This document shows, in pieces, positions 10,525 through 18,507 of a DNA stretch of 53,371 nucleotides. The stretch is taken from assembly GCA_949948785.1 (NCBI GenBank), contig CATLGX010000006.1, positions 1 through 53,371 of the forward strand, in the 5' to 3' direction. The DNA comes from an uncultured Christensenella sp. (GTDB lineage Bacteria; Bacillota; Clostridia; Christensenellales; Pumilibacteraceae). Each line of letters starts with the position of its first letter. Positions within the stretch are counted from its first letter, which is position 1. A model generated the notes under the pieces. It was given only the letters and a program-made list of their open reading frames with translations. It did no database searches and was not told the DNA's origin. The translations under genes and the position numbers were made by a program.

Positions 10525-13008
10525 CTATTTACATTCCATCCAGTTTTTTCCGACAGATATTTCGACGTCGAGCGGCACGGACAGCGAGACGGCGTTTTCC
10601 ATTTCGGTTTTCAGAATTGTCTTGACTTCTTCGAGTTCGTCGGTTGTCGCGTCTACCACAAGCTCGTCGTGAACTTGCAGGATAAGTTTTGACTTCATGT
10701 TTTCGAGCCTATGCCCGACGTTTACCATAGCTATTTTGATAATATCGGCGGCGGTGCCTTGGAGCGGCGTGTTCATGGCAATGCGTTCTCCGAACTTGCG
10801 CATTTGATATTTTGCCGAAGTAAGCTCGGGAATTGCGCGTCGTCTTCCGAACGCCGTTTCCGCATATCCGCGGCTTTTCGCGAGTTCTATAAGTCCGTCG
10901 AGATAGTTTTTAACGGTAGGGAAGCGCTCGAAATAGCGTTTGATGTATTGGTCTGCTTTCTTTGCAGAGATATGAATATTACGGCCAAGCCCGAAATTGC
11001 TTATGCCGTAAACGATGCCGAAATTGACCGCTTTCGCGTCGCGGCGCATGGCGGGAGTAACTTCGTCGGTCGGCACGCCGAATACTTCTGCGGCGGTCGA
11101 GCGGTGAATGTCGGCGCCCGTGACAAATGCTTCCGTCATTTTGGGGTCGCCCGAAAAATGTGCGAGGAGTTTTAACTCGATTTGGCTGTAATCTGCATCG
11201 ACCAGGACGTTGCCGTCGCGCGGAACGAAAATCGAGCGCAGTATGCGTCCTTCGTCGGAACGCGTCGGGATGTTTTGTAGGTTCGGGTCGGTAGACGACA
11301 GTCGCCCCGTCGCGGTGGACATTTGGTTGAACGACGTATGAACGGTAAAATCGGAACGCAAAGCCTTTCTTATTCCGTCGATAAATGTCGATTTGATTTT
11401 AGAGTTAAATCTGTATTTGAGAATTTCGTCTACGATTTCGTACTCTTCGGCAAGCGGTTGCAAAATTTCTGCTTTTGTCGAGTACGGCGGTTTGCCGACG
11501 TACGGAATTTTAAGGTCGTCGAACAGCGCTGTCGCGAGTTGTTTGGGCGAATTGAGGTTAATGTCTTTGCCGTAAATTTCGCGTATTCGCTCTGCGCTCG
11601 CCGCTTCCAAAGAAGAAAAGTGCGCGTCTATTTCGTCGAGCTTGTTTCGGTCGACAGTGAAGCCGACGGTTTCCATATCGAACAATACGCGCAACAGCGG
11701 AAGTTCGATATCCGAATACAGCGTCAGCATATTGCGCTCGGAAAGCGCGTTTTTGCATTCGTTGCAGTCTGCAAAAAGTTCGGCGGCGTTAGTCGGCGTG
11801 AGCCGGTATTCGAGAAGATACCCCATGAGCGCAACGTCGTCGGCATCGTCGATTTCGTGAGGCGAAACCGTATGCAACAATGATTTGAGGTCGAAAGCCA
11901 ATATATGCCGCTTGAAAAGCGGTGCTATCGTGTCCACGCAAGCGTCGGCGGTAAATGCCGAAAGCAGATTATCCGTTACGGGCGCAAAGTAGTCGGTCAG
12001 TCCGTCAAACGCCAAGTGCAACCCGTCTTGCGTCATCATTACGGCGACGTTTGCGCCTGCTTTTTGCACAAGCGCGGCAAGTTCCGCTTGGCTTTCGAGT
12101 TTAACTGTTTGCGTATGCTTGTCGCGGGTGATTGCGGCAGCGTTATCGCTTTCGAAAATATCGTTGCGGCGCAATAGCGTTTTAAATTCGTATCTGCTCA
12201 TCGCGTTCCGTGCGGCGAACGGAAAAGGAAAGCGCAGTTCGCATGTTTCGAGTTCGAAGTCCATCGGAACGTCGCAGTCGATAGTGGCGAGACGATACGA
12301 CAGATATGCGTCCTCCTTACCGTTTACGAGTTTGTCATGCCTTGCTCCGTTTATGTCGTCGATATTTTTGTAAATGCCGTCGAGCGACCCGTATTTGGCA
12401 ATCAGTTCTTTTGCCGACTTGTCGCCGATGCCCGCAACGCCCGGGATATTATCCGAACTGTCTCCCGCGAGCGCCTTGAAATCTATTACGCGGTCGGACG
12501 GCACGCCGAAAATATTCGGTACTTCCGTAGGCGAAACGTCCTCGATGTCGGTAATTCCGCGCTTTGTCAATAGCACGTGCGTTGTGTCGGAAACGAGTTG
12601 AAGACTGTCTCTGTCGCTCGTAACGACGTAAGTAAAAACGCCGGAACGCTTTGCTATCGTGCCGATAACGTCGTCCGCCTCATATCCTGCCAACTCGAAA
12701 CGCTTGATTCCCAAAACGTCGAGAAGCGCTTTCATGCCGTCTATCTGCGCGGCAAGGGCGTCGGGCATGGGTTTTCGCGTAGCTTTGTATGCGTCGGACA
12801 TTTTGTGTCTGAACGTAGGCGCGTGCACGTCGAAAGCGGCGGCGATATATTTCGGCTTGTATTCTTCTATCAGTTTGGTAAGCATTACGGTAAAGCCGTA
12901 CATCGCACCGACAGGTTCGCCGCGCGACGTAACAAGCCCCGTCATGGCGTAGAACGCGCGGTTTAAGAGCGAGTTGGAATCTATAATTATAAGACTGTCT
13001 TTTTCCAT
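10525..13008 (-). CDS. polA: DNA polymerase I, family A
   Basis: 827 residues from the chosen ATG. Order: 5'-3' exonuclease/flap domain (about 1-290, with DSNSLLNRAF and GYEADDVIG), a degenerate 3'-5' exonuclease domain (about 300-440), and the polymerase domain with DADYSQIELKLLAH (motif A), the O-helix RRDAKAVNFGIVYG (motif B) and QVHDELVVD (motif C). The 3'-5' domain lacks the acidic DxE pair of proofreading enzymes: the expected site reads VAVMMTQDG. It is therefore probably inactive, as in many Bacillota. An ATG at 13026 is in frame, but the strong promoter places the transcript start on the ATG at 13008, so I use that one. Confidence 0.95.
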   Translation of the reverse strand: MEKDSLIIIDSNSLLNRAFYAMTGLVTSRGEPVGAMYGFTVMLTKLIEEYKPKYIAAAFDVHAPTFRHKMSDAYKATRKPMPDALAAQIDGMKALLDVLGIKRFELAGYEADDVIGTIAKRSGVFTYVVTSDRDSLQLVSDTTHVLLTKRGITDIEDVSPTEVPNIFGVPSDRVIDFKALAGDSSDNIPGVAGIGDKSAKELIAKYGSLDGIYKNIDDINGARHDKLVNGKEDAYLSYRLATIDCDVPMDFELETCELRFPFPFAARNAMSRYEFKTLLRRNDIFESDNAAAITRDKHTQTVKLESQAELAALVQKAGANVAVMMTQDGLHLAFDGLTDYFAPVTDNLLSAFTADACVDTIAPLFKRHILAFDLKSLLHTVSPHEIDDADDVALMGYLLEYRLTPTNAAELFADCNECKNALSERNMLTLYSDIELPLLRVLFDMETVGFTVDRNKLDEIDAHFSSLEAASAERIREIYGKDINLNSPKQLATALFDDLKIPYVGKPPYSTKAEILQPLAEEYEIVDEILKYRFNSKIKSTFIDGIRKALRSDFTVHTSFNQMSTATGRLSSTDPNLQNIPTRSDEGRILRSIFVPRDGNVLVDADYSQIELKLLAHFSGDPKMTEAFVTGADIHRSTAAEVFGVPTDEVTPAMRRDAKAVNFGIVYGISNFGLGRNIHISAKKADQYIKRYFERFPTVKNYLDGLIELAKSRGYAETAFGRRRAIPELTSAKYQMRKFGERIAMNTPLQGTAADIIKIAMVNVGHRLENMKSKLILQVHDELVVDATTDELEEVKTILKTEMENAVSLSVPLDVEISVGKNWMECK

Positions 13009-13014
13009 ACCGTA

Positions 13015-13043
13015 ATTATACACCATTTCCGAAAAGAATACAA
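13015..13043 (-). promoter_or_regulatory. polA promoter, apparently leaderless
   Basis: On the minus strand: TTGTAT (13043-13038), a 17-bp spacer, TATAAT (13020-13015), six bases, then the ATG at 13008. A normal start about 7 bases after the -10 would fall on the A of the ATG. No Shine-Dalgarno site can exist on such a transcript. Confidence 0.7.
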
Positions 13044-13115
13044 GGTATTTGTCCGATAAAGAAATCCGTAATTGCGGAAACTAAAAAGCAAAATAGAAAA
13101 TCACACTTCAAACGG

Positions 13116-13144
13116 TTGACAACCGAAGTAAGATTTGATATTAT
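13116..13144 (+). promoter_or_regulatory. Promoter of tRNA-Ala
   Basis: Consensus TTGACA (13116-13121), 17-bp spacer and TATTAT (13139-13144) lie 20 bases before the mature tRNA-Ala 5' end. It may also drive tRNA-Ile, since no terminator lies between the two. Confidence 0.8.
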
Positions 13145-13164
13145 ATTTTACGGTTCGAGGCTGT

Positions 13165-13240
13165 GGGGATATAGCTCAGTTGGTAGAGCGCCTGCTTTGC
13201 AAGCAGGATGTCAGCGGTTCGAGTCCGCTTATCTCCACCA
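13165..13240 (+). tRNA. tRNA-Ala(TGC)
   Basis: 76 bases including encoded CCA. The 7-bp acceptor stem GGGGATA/TATCTCC has one G-U pair. D-arm GCTCAGTTGGTAGAGC, anticodon arm CCTGC-TTTGCAA-GCAGG with anticodon TGC, and T-arm AGCGG-TTCGAGT-CCGCT all fold normally. Confidence 0.97.
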
Positions 13241-13271
13241 ACATTTCCTTACATAAACGGCGCGTTCGACA

Positions 13272-13501
13272 GTCGGGCAACGCAATGACAGGTGCAACCC
13301 GAAACGAATAAAACCGAATAAAGCAAATAAAGGAATGTAGCTCAGCTGTCGGGCAACGCAATGATATGTGCAACCCGAAATGAATAAAACCGAATAAACT
13401 CAAATAAAGGAATGTAGCTCAGCTGTCGGGCAACGCAATGATATGTGCAACCCGAAACGAATAAAACCGAATAAACTCAAATAAAGGAATGTAGCTCAGC
13501 A
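13272..13501 (+). repeat. Three tandem 76-77 bp repeats, each carrying the tRNA-Ile 5' end
   Basis: Units run 13272-13347 (76 bp), 13348-13424 (77 bp) and 13425-13501 (77 bp). Each starts GTCGGGCAACGCAATGA, has a short inverted pair TCGGG...CCCGA, an A-rich centre, and ends with AGGAATGTAGCTCAGC. That ending is exactly the first 16 bases of tRNA-Ile. In the first two copies the tRNA stops there (13331-13346, 13408-13423); in the third it runs on into the complete tRNA. The units differ at only a few positions, so the duplications are recent. Confidence 0.92.
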
Positions 13502-13561
13502 GGTTAGAGCACCACCCTGATAAGGTGGGGGTCGGTGGTTCGAGTCCACTCATTCCTACCA
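13485..13561 (+). tRNA. tRNA-Ile(GAT)
   Basis: 77 bases including CCA. The acceptor stem AGGAATG pairs fully with CATTCCT. D-arm GCTCAGCAGGTTAGAGC, anticodon arm CCACC-CTGATAA-GGTGG with anticodon GAT, T-arm GGTGG-TTCGAGT-CCACT. Its 5' 16 bases are repeated twice upstream and its 3' 21 bases (with 7 flanking bases) are repeated downstream at 13793-13820. Confidence 0.97.
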
Positions 13562-13568
13562 AACGACC
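13541..13568 (+). repeat. Direct repeat copy 1 (tRNA-Ile 3' end), attachment-site-like
   Basis: 28 bases from the T-loop of tRNA-Ile through CCA into the terminator stem recur at 13793-13820 with one mismatch (position 13548 A versus 13800 G). Duplication of a tRNA 3' end is the usual footprint of site-specific integration, but no integrase is present nearby. Confidence 0.75.
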
Positions 13569-13585
13569 CTTTTCGGGTCGTTTTT
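13561..13585 (+). terminator. Terminator after tRNA-Ile
   Basis: A 9-bp stem AAACGACCC/GGGTCGTTT (13561-13569, 13575-13583) with a 5-base loop is followed by T residues. It overlaps the last base of the encoded CCA. Confidence 0.85.
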
Positions 13586-13668
13586 GTATGAGCGTAAATT
13601 GGCTCTGCAGTCGGGCGTACTTATTACGCAATAACCGTGAAGCGATTTATAAGTCATGGTCGGCGGTA

Positions 13669-13797
13669 ACTCGCATAATGCCGCGTAAGCGGCAACCGCC
13701 GCAAGAGGCGGCGGCGCACCGCGGTGCGATTATGCTCGTGAATGCCGCGCCGAAAATGCCCTTGCAAGCAAGCATTTTCGGCTTGCATATTACGAGT
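13669..13797. repeat. Hairpin-rich palindromic mini-element between the tRNA-Ile repeats
   Basis: The ends are imperfect inverted repeats (ACTCGCATAATGC against GCATATTACGAGT). Inside, 13673-13679 pairs with 13729-13735 and encloses three hairpins: GCCGC-GTAA-GCGGC (13680-13693, a GNRA-type loop), CCGCCGC-AAGAG-GCGGCGG (13696-13714) and CGCAC-CGCG-GTGCG (13715-13728). A further hairpin with an 11-bp stem lies at 13749-13782. No ORF of note. It resembles a REP/MITE-like element or a structured RNA; which is unknown. Confidence 0.6.
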
Positions 13798-13820
13798 CCG
13801 CTCATTCCTACCAAACGACC
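13793..13820 (+). repeat. Direct repeat copy 2 (partial tRNA-Ile 3' end)
   Basis: Second copy of the tRNA-Ile 3' segment including CTCATTCCTACCA and the following AACGACC, 252 bp downstream of the genuine one. The terminator stem is not completed here. A run of nine G follows at 13829-13837. Confidence 0.75.
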
Positions 13821-13847
13821 AGAAAAAAGGGGGGGGGTACCGTATTC

Positions 13848-13876
13848 TTGATATATGCGCGTTTTTGTGTTATACT
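13848..13876 (+). promoter_or_regulatory. Promoter of the flavoprotein gene
   Basis: TTGATA (13848-13853), 17-bp spacer, TATACT (13871-13876), 22 bases before the ATG. The nine-G tract lies 10 bases upstream of the -35. Confidence 0.7.
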
Positions 13877-13898
13877 GTATCAAACAACGGAGGCGGCA

Positions 13899-14486
13899 AT
13901 GAAAATTACCTGTATAAACGGAAGTGCGCGCAACAACGGCAGTTGTAATTATTTGCTGGATAGTTTTATCGGCGGAATAACGGGCGACAGCGTCGACACA
14001 GTGAAATATTGCGTCGGCGATGCCGATTTGCATTTTTGCAAGGGCTGTAAAAAATGTTATTTCGACGGCAAATGCGTTCAATCGGACGACGCGAAAAAAA
14101 TCATCGATGATATTCTGACTGCGGACATAGTTGTTATTGCCGCGCCGTCGTATTGGGCGGATGTTCCCGCGCAACTCAAAACGTTGTTTGACAGAACAAC
14201 TCCGTACGGCGATACCAATCCGAACAGAATTTTAACCGCGAGAAAATCCATTAAAGGTATTGCGATAGCCGTTCGCGCGGGCGTAAGGGCGCAGGAAAAC
14301 GAATTGATATTAAACGCCATAGAACATTACTTCGGGCATTTGGGCATCGACACCGTAAGTCGCATATCGATAACGCAGGTGGATAAACTTAACGATTTGA
14401 TAGTCAATCACGAAAGTGATATTCGTCAAATCGTCGAATTGGCAAACAAATTATCGCAGAATCCGATTTGTTATCCGCATAAGTAA
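13899..14486 (+). CDS. NADPH-dependent FMN reductase / iron-sulfur-flavoprotein-like protein
   Basis: 195 residues. The N-terminus KITCINGSARNNGSCNYLL is the phosphate-binding loop of flavodoxin-fold FMN reductases. It is followed by a compact cysteine motif C-x2-C-x2-C-x5-C (CKGCKKCYFDGKC), the arrangement that binds a [4Fe-4S] cluster in iron-sulfur flavoproteins, and by the FMN-contact region APSYWADVPAQLK. A cytosolic FMN electron-transfer or reductase role follows from the family; the substrate is unknown. The ATG at 13899 has a good Shine-Dalgarno site (GGAGG). Single-gene unit. Confidence 0.85.
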   Translation: MKITCINGSARNNGSCNYLLDSFIGGITGDSVDTVKYCVGDADLHFCKGCKKCYFDGKCVQSDDAKKIIDDILTADIVVIAAPSYWADVPAQLKTLFDRTTPYGDTNPNRILTARKSIKGIAIAVRAGVRAQENELILNAIEHYFGHLGIDTVSRISITQVDKLNDLIVNHESDIRQIVELANKLSQNPICYPHK

Positions 14487-14546
14487 CGACGTAAAACAGG
14501 AAAGTAACGCGACGGGATATTTACATACCGTTACGAAAGCAGTATT

Positions 14547-14772
14547 ATGAACACGCATAGAAGCAATTCATTTTGGGCGGGGAGGTTGTCATTATGCAAT
14601 TTCGGCAAAAGGTTAAAGCAATTAAGAGACGAGAAAGGAATTAGTCAAGCAGAGCTTGCCGAAAAAATTTTCCGTAAGCCGCAGCGCCGTTGCCGCTGTC
14701 GCAATATCCATTCCTAAAAAGGATTCTACGTGGAACTATATGCCCGCCACCGTTTTGATATCCGCCGAATAG
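14547..14772 (+). pseudogene. Decayed XRE-family HTH regulator
   Basis: A short frame from ATG 14547 to stop 14717 (56 residues) carries the first part of an XRE helix-turn-helix (KQLRDEKGISQAELAEK). The recognition helix (SVSRSAVAA) continues in the +1 frame from about 14665 to the stop at 14770-14772. The shift lies in an A6-T4 run (14662-14671). The C-terminal part no longer resembles the family, so this is decay rather than a single sequencing slip. It is the only content of the 384-bp gap 14487-14870 apart from a 6-bp inverted repeat (14504-14509 with 14529-14534). Confidence 0.7.
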
Positions 14773-14870
14773 CAATTGAATTTAAATCGCTCAATCGAAT
14801 ACCCGTCGGTCGATGGGTATTTTAGCTTTAAAGCGTATTTATATATTTGCCGTTGTGCAATATATACAGT

Positions 14871-15944
14871 ATGTATGGAAATGCGCGCATAAAAAAGCGG
14901 TTGATTTGTATGGTGATAGCTATTGCGCTTATTTCGGCAGCGGCTTTGCGCGGCGTCTTTTTTTATGCGTCGCATGCGGACGACGAAAATACGGCGTATG
15001 ACGGAAAGGTCGAACATATATTTACGCATGAACTTATATTCGATACGGCAAAGGCTTTTTCGCCGAAAAACTCCGTGCGCGATTGTTTCGACAAAGACCA
15101 TTTGACCGCCGCGGAGTTCAAAGCGCTGCTCGGAGAACTGTATAAAAACGGTTATGTGCTGGTGTCGCTCGACAATGTAATAAATGGGAAAATCGCCGTG
15201 CCGCGCGGCAAAAAACCGCTCGTCATGTCTTTTGACGATATGACATACGACACGGTAAACAGAGGCTGCGTCGACAAGATAATCATATCCGACGGCAAGC
15301 TGTGCGACTACACGAAAAATGCCGAGCCAAAAATATCGCGCGACCGTGAAAACGTTACGATACTCGAAAGCTTTATCGAAGAACACCCCGATTTTTCATG
15401 CGACGGAGCACGGGCGACGCTGTGCGTAAACGGATATAACGGTATTTTGGGTTACAGATGTACGCCCGACTGCAACGTGTCCGAACAAAGACAAGCCGAG
15501 GACGTTTCGGCGTGCAAGAAACTTGTTGCGGAGTTGAAACGCCTCGGATACGAGTTTGCGTCGCACACCTATTATCACAGATATTTCAAGAGCAGTTCCG
15601 CAAGCGCGATAGAAAAAGACTGCGCCGCGTGGCAAAAGTATATTCAGCCGATAGTGGGAGAATCGCGCGTGCTTTGCTATCCCGCAGGCGAGCATAATGC
15701 AAAGAGCGAAAAGAACGCGATATTTGGGCGTTACGGCTTCTATGTGTTTTTGTGCGTGGGAGACTATGCCGGCACGGACTATGAACGCGCGAGCAAGGAC
15801 GCGAAGTATTATTACCGCTTGCCGTTTGACGGCACGGCGCTGAGACTGTACGAAAAGCCGTATGCCCGCATTGCCGACACCCGAGCTATATACGACGAAA
15901 CTCGGTTTCGTCCGTTCTCGTATAAAGGCTCGTATCACAAATAG
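14871..15944 (+). CDS. Membrane-anchored polysaccharide deacetylase family protein
   Basis: 357 residues with an N-terminal signal anchor (about 10-33) and an extracytoplasmic NodB-type domain. Motif 1 is SFDD (120-123) in place of the usual TFDDG, motif 2 is SHTYYH (231-236, metal histidines) and motif 3 is YPAGEHN (270-276). The family removes acetyl groups from cell-wall or other glycans with a divalent metal. The Gly of motif 1 is replaced by Met, and a long insert (about 130-185) is unusual, so the exact substrate is open. No Shine-Dalgarno site precedes the ATG; the start could be a few codons off. It is followed by an inverted repeat (15960-15966 with 15982-15988). Confidence 0.8.
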   Translation: MYGNARIKKRLICMVIAIALISAAALRGVFFYASHADDENTAYDGKVEHIFTHELIFDTAKAFSPKNSVRDCFDKDHLTAAEFKALLGELYKNGYVLVSLDNVINGKIAVPRGKKPLVMSFDDMTYDTVNRGCVDKIIISDGKLCDYTKNAEPKISRDRENVTILESFIEEHPDFSCDGARATLCVNGYNGILGYRCTPDCNVSEQRQAEDVSACKKLVAELKRLGYEFASHTYYHRYFKSSSASAIEKDCAAWQKYIQPIVGESRVLCYPAGEHNAKSEKNAIFGRYGFYVFLCVGDYAGTDYERASKDAKYYYRLPFDGTALRLYEKPYARIADTRAIYDETRFRPFSYKGSYHK

Positions 15945-16075
15945 ACCGCTTATTCATTCGTACGCGGCTTAAATAAAACGTCGCGTACAGAGTATTGTTT
16001 TCTGCTGCGGAACGATAGGTCGGATTGACTTAATAATATTTAAATTGCGCATGCTACCCGTGCGAGCCGTTACAT

Positions 16076-17050
16076 ATGAAAAACGGAATTAAAGAAAAGA
16101 CGCAATGCGTCGGAAATAAAATCAAAAGTATGGGCGCGGTGCGTGTTGCGTTGCTTTTGATTTTAGCGGCGGGTACGGTTTGTTCGTTCGTATTTCACGA
16201 CGATATTTTTGCGGCGGATTCGGTATTCAACAGGGGAATTTCCGATTCGCAATTCGTCAACGGCGCGCTCGCGTTTGTACCCAAGCTGATACAGGCTGTG
16301 CGCGTGATAACGATAATTCTCGTCGTCGCAACGGGTTCGCTCGCCGTTATCGGCAGGGTGTTTAATAAAACGCAACGCCAAATAACGGTCGCTCGGTTAA
16401 TCAACAATATGATAAGAAGCGTCGTTGCCGTAATCCTCGTAATAGCGGTTCTTGCCGTTTTGGGAATAGACACTACCGCCCTAATTACGGGCGCAGGCGT
16501 ACTGACGCTGGTTGTAGGACTCGGCATGCAAAGCCTTATATCGGACGTGGTTGCGGGGCTGTTTATCGTATTTGAAAACGAGTTCAACGTCGGCGACATA
16601 GTTACCATAGACGGATTCCGCGGTACTGTTGTTTCCATCGGAATACGCACTACAAAACTCGAAGCGCTCGGCAATATCAAAATCGTAAACAACAGCGACA
16701 TACGCGGCGTGCTCAATCAGACGGTCAAGCCGTCTACCGCCAAAGCGCTTATCGATATAGAATACGAACAATCGCTCTCCGAGGTGGAGCGCATTATAAA
16801 GTCCGAATTGCCTAAGATACAAGTCGACGGCGTAATCGGCGATATTATATACGACGGAGTGGCGGAATTGGGCGATTCGGGCATAACGCTCCAATTTACA
16901 GCGTCTTGCAATGAGGACGATATTTTTTCCGTTCAACGCGAAATGAACAAACGGTTAAAAATGCTGTTCGACGAAAACGGAATAGGCATACCGTATAATC
17001 AGCTCGTCGTACATTTGCCGCAACGCTCGGGCGGCGAACCCGTCGCATAG
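16076..17050 (+). CDS. Small-conductance mechanosensitive channel (MscS family)
   Basis: 324 residues. Three membrane segments (about 22-40, 66-90, 110-140) precede the pore helix and beta domain GLGMQSLISDVVAGLFIVFE...FNVGDIV, the MscS signature, and an alpha/beta cytoplasmic domain ending in HLPQ. It opens on hypo-osmotic shock in the inner membrane. Length fits the small MscS/YkuT type. No clear promoter or Shine-Dalgarno site is seen in the 131-bp gap before it, and it seems to stand alone. The following gap holds an 8-bp stem hairpin (17089-17115) without a T-run. Confidence 0.9.
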   Translation: MKNGIKEKTQCVGNKIKSMGAVRVALLLILAAGTVCSFVFHDDIFAADSVFNRGISDSQFVNGALAFVPKLIQAVRVITIILVVATGSLAVIGRVFNKTQRQITVARLINNMIRSVVAVILVIAVLAVLGIDTTALITGAGVLTLVVGLGMQSLISDVVAGLFIVFENEFNVGDIVTIDGFRGTVVSIGIRTTKLEALGNIKIVNNSDIRGVLNQTVKPSTAKALIDIEYEQSLSEVERIIKSELPKIQVDGVIGDIIYDGVAELGDSGITLQFTASCNEDDIFSVQREMNKRLKMLFDENGIGIPYNQLVVHLPQRSGGEPVA

Positions 17051-17268
17051 CCGTACATCACGGCTCGCCGATGTCATTGAAAATTATTGTCGCAGTGAAA
17101 TAACGGAACTGCGACGGCAGAAACGTTTTGTCGGAGTGCGTTATGCGAAAACGGAAAGGACGCAGTAAAATGCGGCGGCGAAAAATATCACGGGCACTGC
17201 CGTATAACATCGGTCTGCATGTGTTCCGTCGGAGATTTCTACGTGGCTTTTGTGTGTAATTTTCCATG

Positions 17269-17297
17269 TTGACAGCGCGGTGAAATTGTAGTATAAT
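17269..17297 (+). promoter_or_regulatory. Promoter of the tyrosine phosphatase gene
   Basis: Perfect consensus hexamers: TTGACA (17269-17274), 17-bp spacer, TATAAT (17292-17297), 20 bases before the ATG. Confidence 0.85.
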
Positions 17298-17316
17298 TTT
17301 TTCGTGAGGATTGATT

Positions 17317-18429
17317 ATGCGTAAATCTTGCAATGCTTTGACGGCGACGGCGGTCGTGTGCGCGCTGTGCGTGTTTCCGCTTTTCGGTTGCGGCGGAGAG
17401 TCCGACACTCCGAAACCCGTCGAAACGGACGGCGTTTTCGATTGGCATACCGAACAGCAAGCCGAGTATTTATCGTCGTCCGATTACAATGTTTTGCCGA
17501 CAGACGTAAACGGCAAAGCGGAAAAAAGCAGACCGCGCCCGCTAACGCTCGAATGGACGGGCGGCGGAGATTGCGAGAGCTATACCGTCGAGGTGTCGCA
17601 AAACGACGATTTCTCCGACAGCTTGACGTACAAGACGACGGGGCGCAGTATAGAGCTTTACAATCTTTGCGTCGAATCGGCTTATGCGTGGCGCGTAACG
17701 GCAAACGGAAAAAACGGCAAGACCTATACTTCCGAACCGTCGTACTTTTTTACGGCGGGCGTTGCGCCTCGCAATATGTATGTGGACGGCGTTACAAACG
17801 TGCGCGACCTCGGCGGTTACCGTGCGGGAGAAACTCGCGTAAAACAAGGTATGATTTATCGTTGCGGCAGACTCAACAAGAGCAAACAGCCCGATGTCGA
17901 AATAGAAATAACCGAACGCGGCATTGCGACAATGAAAGGCGAAATGGGCGTGAAAACAGAAGTCGATTTGCGTCGGCCCGACAATAACAACGAAACGGGC
18001 GGGATAACGTCGAGTCCGCTCGGCGCGGGCGTAAACTATATCAATATCCCGATGGAATTCGATAGGTCCGACCCCATACTCGGAAATATGCAGGCGGTTA
18101 TAGACATGTTCGCCGTACTCGGGAATGCAAGCAATTATCCGCTTATTTTCCACTGCGATATAGGCACCGACAGAACGGGGCTTTTCGCATTTTTGATAAA
18201 CGGGCTTTTGGGCGTTTCCGAAGACGATTTATACCGCGATTACATGTTCTCCAATTTCGGTAATATCGGCGGTAGTCGCAGCGCAAGTTCCATAAAAAAT
18301 AAGTACGTGAATAATATTAAGGCGTTTGAGGGCGCAACGCTGTCCGAAAAAATCAAAAACTACCTCGTCGTTAAAATAGGCGTCGAAGAGAGCGATATAA
18401 ACGCGTTGCTCGAAATTATGAGCGCTTGA
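17317..18429 (+). CDS. Lipoprotein tyrosine/serine phosphatase with fibronectin-like domain
   Basis: 370 residues. A type II signal peptide ends in LFGC (lipidated Cys25), so the protein should sit outside, tethered to the membrane. Residues about 75-148 are a fibronectin-III-like beta domain. Residues 157-370 are a Y_phosphatase3 domain with NVRDLGGY and the CX5R loop HCDIGTDRTG (nucleophile C280, R286). The family dephosphorylates phosphotyrosine or phosphoinositides; the substrate here is unknown. The ATG at 17317 has GTGAGGA six bases upstream. Confidence 0.88.
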   Translation: MRKSCNALTATAVVCALCVFPLFGCGGESDTPKPVETDGVFDWHTEQQAEYLSSSDYNVLPTDVNGKAEKSRPRPLTLEWTGGGDCESYTVEVSQNDDFSDSLTYKTTGRSIELYNLCVESAYAWRVTANGKNGKTYTSEPSYFFTAGVAPRNMYVDGVTNVRDLGGYRAGETRVKQGMIYRCGRLNKSKQPDVEIEITERGIATMKGEMGVKTEVDLRRPDNNNETGGITSSPLGAGVNYINIPMEFDRSDPILGNMQAVIDMFAVLGNASNYPLIFHCDIGTDRTGLFAFLINGLLGVSEDDLYRDYMFSNFGNIGGSRSASSIKNKYVNNIKAFEGATLSEKIKNYLVVKIGVEESDINALLEIMSA

Positions 18430-18444
18430 ATCGCCCTCAAACGA

Positions 18445-18473
18445 TTGCTATACTGCGCGTTAAATGGTATAAT
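18445..18473 (+). promoter_or_regulatory. Promoter of the flavodoxin gene
   Basis: TTGCTA (18445-18450), 17-bp spacer, TATAAT (18468-18473), about 34 bases before the ATG, which has an AAAGGAG ribosome site. Confidence 0.75.
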
Positions 18474-18507
18474 GAGCGCATAAGAATCAAATCAAAAGGA
18501 GCTGATT

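Noticed and set aside
13176-13403. Minus-strand frame across tRNA-Ala and the tandem repeats
   Set aside because: Its translation is the well-known spurious peptide produced by antisense tRNA sequence (SGLEPLTSCLQSRRS).
13272-13501. CRISPR array
   Set aside because: The 76-77 bp units are contiguous near-identical repeats with no unique spacers and no cas genes.
17143-17259. 38-residue, very Arg/Lys-rich frame upstream of the phosphatase promoter, with GGAG before its ATG
   Set aside because: No recognised family; the basic composition is expected by chance here, and no promoter is seen before it. Conservation would be needed to revive it.
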